A program made the translations under genes and the position numbers. DNA of 64,000 bases from Chiridota heheva (lineage: Eukaryota > Echinodermata > Holothuroidea > Apodida > Chiridotidae), in assembly GCA_020152595.1 (NCBI GenBank), contig JAIGNY010000597.1, positions 165,001 through 229,000 of the forward strand, in the 5' to 3' direction. The notes below the pieces were generated by a model. The model ran no database searches, had not been told where the DNA came from, and saw only the letters and a list, made by a program, of their open reading frames with translations. Positions 60,560-64,000 of this stretch are shown here, one piece after another (position 1 is the first letter of the stretch; every line of letters starts with the position of its first letter).

Positions 60560-62522
60560 TGTTCTGCATATCTGTAGAAAAATCGCTGGTTTACCACATG
60601 TTCATGATAAAACATTGACTTTCATTAATATGCGTAGTGGGCAGGGCTTAATATGATTTTGCTGAAAAGAGCTTGTAAGCATGGAATCTCGAGAGCTGTA
60701 TACTGAATTCTTGTCATATTTGGTACACAGATAGCCCATGGTCTGTAGATGTGCTCTGTTGATTTTGGTGGTGATGTCATGCATATTAATGAGTAAACGG
60801 GGCTTAATATAAAAATCTGGAAATGTTCATATTTTAACAACGGCATGTCTGTTTTGTTTCATATTTGGAATAATTATAATGTTAGCTGGTGTGTACATCT
60901 TCATGATATAAAAATGCATTAATATGCAGTGGGCAGAGCGTAATATGATTTTGTAAACAAAAAGCTTGTAAACACAATATCTCAAAAACTATGAATTGGA
61001 TTCACGCCATGTGTGGTACACAAATAGCTAATGATATGCAGATGTGCCCTAATTTGAGCTTAAAGTAAAAAAATTGAAAAAGTGATAAATAAGCAACTGT
61101 ATATCTGTTTGGCATCATATTGGGCATGATAATTTTGTTGCTTATTGTATACATGCTTATGTTGTCAACAGAACAGATGTCAATAATATGCATGATGGAC
61201 GTGGCTTAGTTTGAAATTGTTAAATGATGTAAACGCCACACTGTATCTTATTAACTATATATCAGATTTATGCTGTATGTGGTACACAGATGGGTTATGG
61301 TCTGTACATATAGTCTAATGTTGTGGTAGTGATGTCCTGAATATTAATGAGTAGGCGGGACTTACTGAAAAATTCTTCAAATAGGATAAATGAGCAACTG
61401 TTTTTGCATCATACTTGCTATGATATTGTTGTTAATTATTATGCAAATGCTAACGATGTCAACATTTGTATTGATCTACATGGTGGGTGTGGCTTATGAA
61501 TAAATATCATGGAACAAATATTTCCACATGATATTTCATTTCATTTCATTTCATTTATTTTGTTTCTTCACAACATTAACATATGTACAACAGAATGACA
61601 GATAACAAGCTTTGGTAGAAGTTTGAAGCAAAAAAGAAGTCACATAATATGATATATACAATATAATACAATACAAATGATGTGAAAGGAAGTGCTTTAA
61701 AAAACTCTTGTGAGCTTAACTAGTAAAACACTCCCTGTAATTACTCTAAGTATAAATTAAATGAGCAAAAAATAGTTAACCCTAGAAACGTTGGATATAC
61801 ATGCCCTCTACCACCCCTCTCATATGCAATGACATGACAGTAAATACAAATTTTGCAAATCAATCAGTGATTTTGGTGGTGATGTCATGAGAAGGCGAGC
61901 ATTATAAAAATGTTGAAATGCTCTTATTTTGACAAACACATGTCTTGTTTTGTTTCATATTTTTTATATTGATTTTAGGTGGTGTGTACTTCTTCATTGT
62001 ATAAAAATTGTTGACTTTCATTAATATGCATAGTGGGCAGGGCTTAATATCATTTTGCAAGCAAAAAGCTTGTAAACACGAAATCTCAAGAACTTTGCAC
62101 TGGATTCACATCATGTGTCATACACAGATAGCCCATGGTCTGCAGATGTGTCCTATAGTTTTTGGTGGTGATATCATGCATATTAATAAGTGGGCAGGCT
62201 TAAAGCAAAAATGTGATAAATGAGCAACTGTATGTCCATTTTACTTCATGTGGGGCATGGTAATATTGCTTATTGTTTACATGCTTATGTTATCAACAGA
62301 TGTCATTTTGATGCATTTTTGCATAATACTTGCTATGATAAAGTTGTTGATCATTGTGCAACTTAAAGGTTGTCAACATTTGTATTGATCTGTATGGTGG
62401 GTGTGGCTTATGAATAAATATGGAACAAATATTTCAGGATATGCATAGACATGACAAAAGTTGCAAATCAATCAGCATATGAAGAAGAAAAAAAAGCATC
62501 AGAACCACAAAACCTATTGGTT
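60560..62522 (+). repeat. Dispersed GC-box repeat family, copy 5 (two joined units with nested insertion)
   Basis: The family cores recur near 60635, 60790, 60930, 61345, 61490, 62035, 62185 and 62400, with phrases CTTGTAAACACGAAATCTCA and GTACACAGATAGCCCATGG. The family's closing segment appears twice (about 61490-61860, split by an insertion, and 62395-62522 with GCATCAGAACCACAAAACC), so two copies are joined or one was internally duplicated. No hairpin head was seen; the left end is probably truncated. Confidence 0.7.
61533..61826 (-). mobile_element. Insertion within GC-box repeat, LINE/SINE 3' end with TGAAA tail
   Basis: The uninterrupted family copy at 23.86 kb reads ATTTCATTCATGATATGCAA, whereas here about 290 bases separate the two halves. 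The insertion starts with ATTTC repeats, which on the minus strand form a 3' (TGAAA)n tail preceded by AAACAAAATAAATGAAATG. This is the form of an L2/RTE-like or SINE 3' end inserted in the minus orientation. The source family was not identified. Confidence 0.5.
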
Positions 62523-63293
62523 CTTTCTATTTCAGACCTTGAAAATGTTCAAAATGCTCTCTGCAGATTGAGGTTGGTTGGGGGTATGGTAAAGATCAAA
62601 TCCTCTTAGAATTATTTCCCTTTTTTAAAGAGAAAAGGCAGAGGGTAAAGAAACACAAGATTTATATAAGCAATTACAGCCTCGTTCATATATCACAAAA
62701 GTAACACAAATATGTCCTGTTTGTCCATGTTTACTCAGATATCTTCAAAAAGCTGTAAAACGAACAATTTTTAAGTGATTTAGATGAAATATTTTGCTTT
62801 ATGTTTTTAATGGATTTAAATCTGTTTAGCTAATGCTGCCTCCACCTGTCAATATATCTTTGATATGTGTCTTTGGAAATGATGATAATGTTCTCAGGAC
62901 CTACAATAATGTACCCTTTTCCCCATTTCAATGTTGGAACATGACTTGCATCTGCAACTTTAGGGTGGAAGATGGTGTGGAACGAGTGAAGAAGGGGATA
63001 AGGATTAAACACTTTTGTCTAGGATTTGATTGGGGTTTGGCAATTTTGGTACGTGAATAAAATCAAGGATTTTCATAAGAATAAAGAGAGGAACGCCTGT
63101 TTATTCATGCATCACCAATTTGCTTAGTTACACCTGCAATGAATTTTTAACCAATTATGACATGTTATTTTCATGTTTTTCAAAACAGTTTACATGTATG
63201 TATTGATACACTATCACCTACTTTGATTGATTTCAAATTATTGTATTGGTATGTTACTCGATACATCTCTATGGTTTCTTATTTTCTCAACAG

Positions 63294-63486
63294 GCCGGAA
63301 CTAACAGCAGTCATGTCATCTGTGGGTAATTCATTGGCAAATACTATATGGGAGGTTCATGTGGAAGGAAAAACAAAGCCAACTAGTTCATCCTCAAGAG
63401 AAGAGAAAGAATTGTGGATCAGAGGAAAGTATGAAAAGAAAGAATTCATAGCTCAAAGGCCAAATCCTGAGAAGCCTGTAGGACCA
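63294..63486 (+). CDS. AGAP1: AGAP exon 13 of window: C-terminal ArfGAP domain
   Basis: Completes the split Pro codon and reads PELTAVMSSVGNSLANTIWE, VHVEGKTKPTSSSSREEKEL, WIRGKYEKKEFIAQRPNPEK. The words GNxLANxxWE, KPTxxSxREEKExWIRxKYExKxF are diagnostic of the AGAP ArfGAP domain, just before the ankyrin repeats. Acceptor TTTTCTCAACAG|GC, donor CCA|GTAAGT, phase 2 to phase 0. The frame reading past the donor adds a few residues before a stop, which is intron read-through. The ankyrin exons must lie beyond 64000. Confidence 0.96.
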
Positions 63487-64000
63487 GTAAGTTGTTTTCC
63501 TTCAAAATTTTCAACAGAGTGAGTGAATTATGCAGTGATAATTTTTCAGCTTTATAGCTATTCCTAGGAAGGTGTGTATACTGCTCATGCTGTTGAGAAC
63601 ACTTATGAAATGTTGAATAGAGATTAATCCTAATCCTCCAAAATTGACCCTTTTACAAAAAGAAGATCTTCACTGAATATTCATAGGAAATTAATGAGAC
63701 ATTCAATGGTGGGAATTCAATGGTCTTTGTTTTTATTTGTAACATTTTTTATTTTTTATCTTTAAATAAAAATACAATGGTCATATCAATTTGTGTTGTC
63801 ATATTTTTTATATGAACATGAATGTCAGGTATTTTGATGTATCTAAATATTACAAAGGAGAGCAAGCCTAACGGTTTTTGTAGTATTTATGTTTTACATG
63901 TTTCACTTATAGCTGTAGCATTACTTCTAATCAAAGGTCTGTCTTGTTTAAGCAATTTGAGATTATTGTGTCAAAAATCTACATGCTCAGATACTGTAGA
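63487..64000 (+). other. AGAP1: Start of the next AGAP intron
   Basis: AT-rich sequence after the donor of exon 13. No exon, repeat or RNA gene was recognised before the window ends. Confidence 0.7.

Noticed and set aside
63487-63522. Read-through end of exon 13 as a C-terminus
   Set aside because: A consensus GTAAGT donor lies at 63487 and AGAP proteins continue into ankyrin repeats, so the stop is intronic.

Overview
The window is one continuous piece of an animal nuclear genome. It is AT-rich, with 13 short spliced coding exons separated by introns of up to about 14 kb that are packed with non-LTR retrotransposon remnants, tRNA-derived SINE heads, TIR elements and minisatellites. There are no prokaryotic features. 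The intron structure, gene content and repeat mix suggest a marine invertebrate, perhaps an echinoderm or another invertebrate deuterostome. That placement is weak, because no species-specific marker was recognised.

The only host gene seen is on the + strand and spans essentially the whole window: an AGAP/centaurin-gamma gene (Arf GTPase-activating protein with GTPase-like, PH, ArfGAP and ankyrin domains). Exons 1-3 and the start of exon 4 encode the GTPase-like domain (P-loop GSITSGKS, then DEG and GTQD). Exons 4-5 form a Ser/Pro/basic linker. Exons 6-7 carry the first half of the split PH domain. Exons 8-9 encode the low-complexity insert inside the PH domain. Exons 10-11 complete the PH domain. 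Exons 11-13 encode the ArfGAP zinc finger (CX2CX16CX2C with the arginine finger) and its C-terminal part. The 13 exons total 1,896 nt (632 codons) and all splice phases are compatible. The start of the protein lies left of the window and the ankyrin repeats are expected to the right. Exon 4 carries a frame problem at about 22110-22120, next to a good internal donor.

The introns hold: four sense-oriented fragments of one RNase-H-encoding LINE family (2.64-5.16, 20.07-21.16, 37.6-38.06, 53.76-55.07 kb), one of them interrupted by a 677-bp TIR element; a CR1/L2-like LINE end (15.2-15.7 kb); an RTE-like LINE end (32.6-33.0 kb); two neighbouring TTAA-type MITEs (28.2-28.7, 29.1-29.7 kb); three tRNA-like SINE heads; and a dispersed family whose copies are internally tandem at about 150 bp around a GC-box plus ATTAAT core (7.8-9.4, 12.4-13.0, 22.7-24.0, 37.0, 60.6-62.5 kb).

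There are also at least eleven unrelated minisatellite or satellite arrays. The largest are a 54-bp array (46.76-49.21 kb), a purine-rich 19-20-bp array (35.3-36.8 kb), a 46/51-bp array (10.8-12.2 kb) and a 68/70-bp array (25.4-26.7 kb). Two arrays appear bounded by an inverted copy of their own unit, which suggests that they grew out of TIR elements. No second host gene, CRISPR array or true tRNA/rRNA gene was found.
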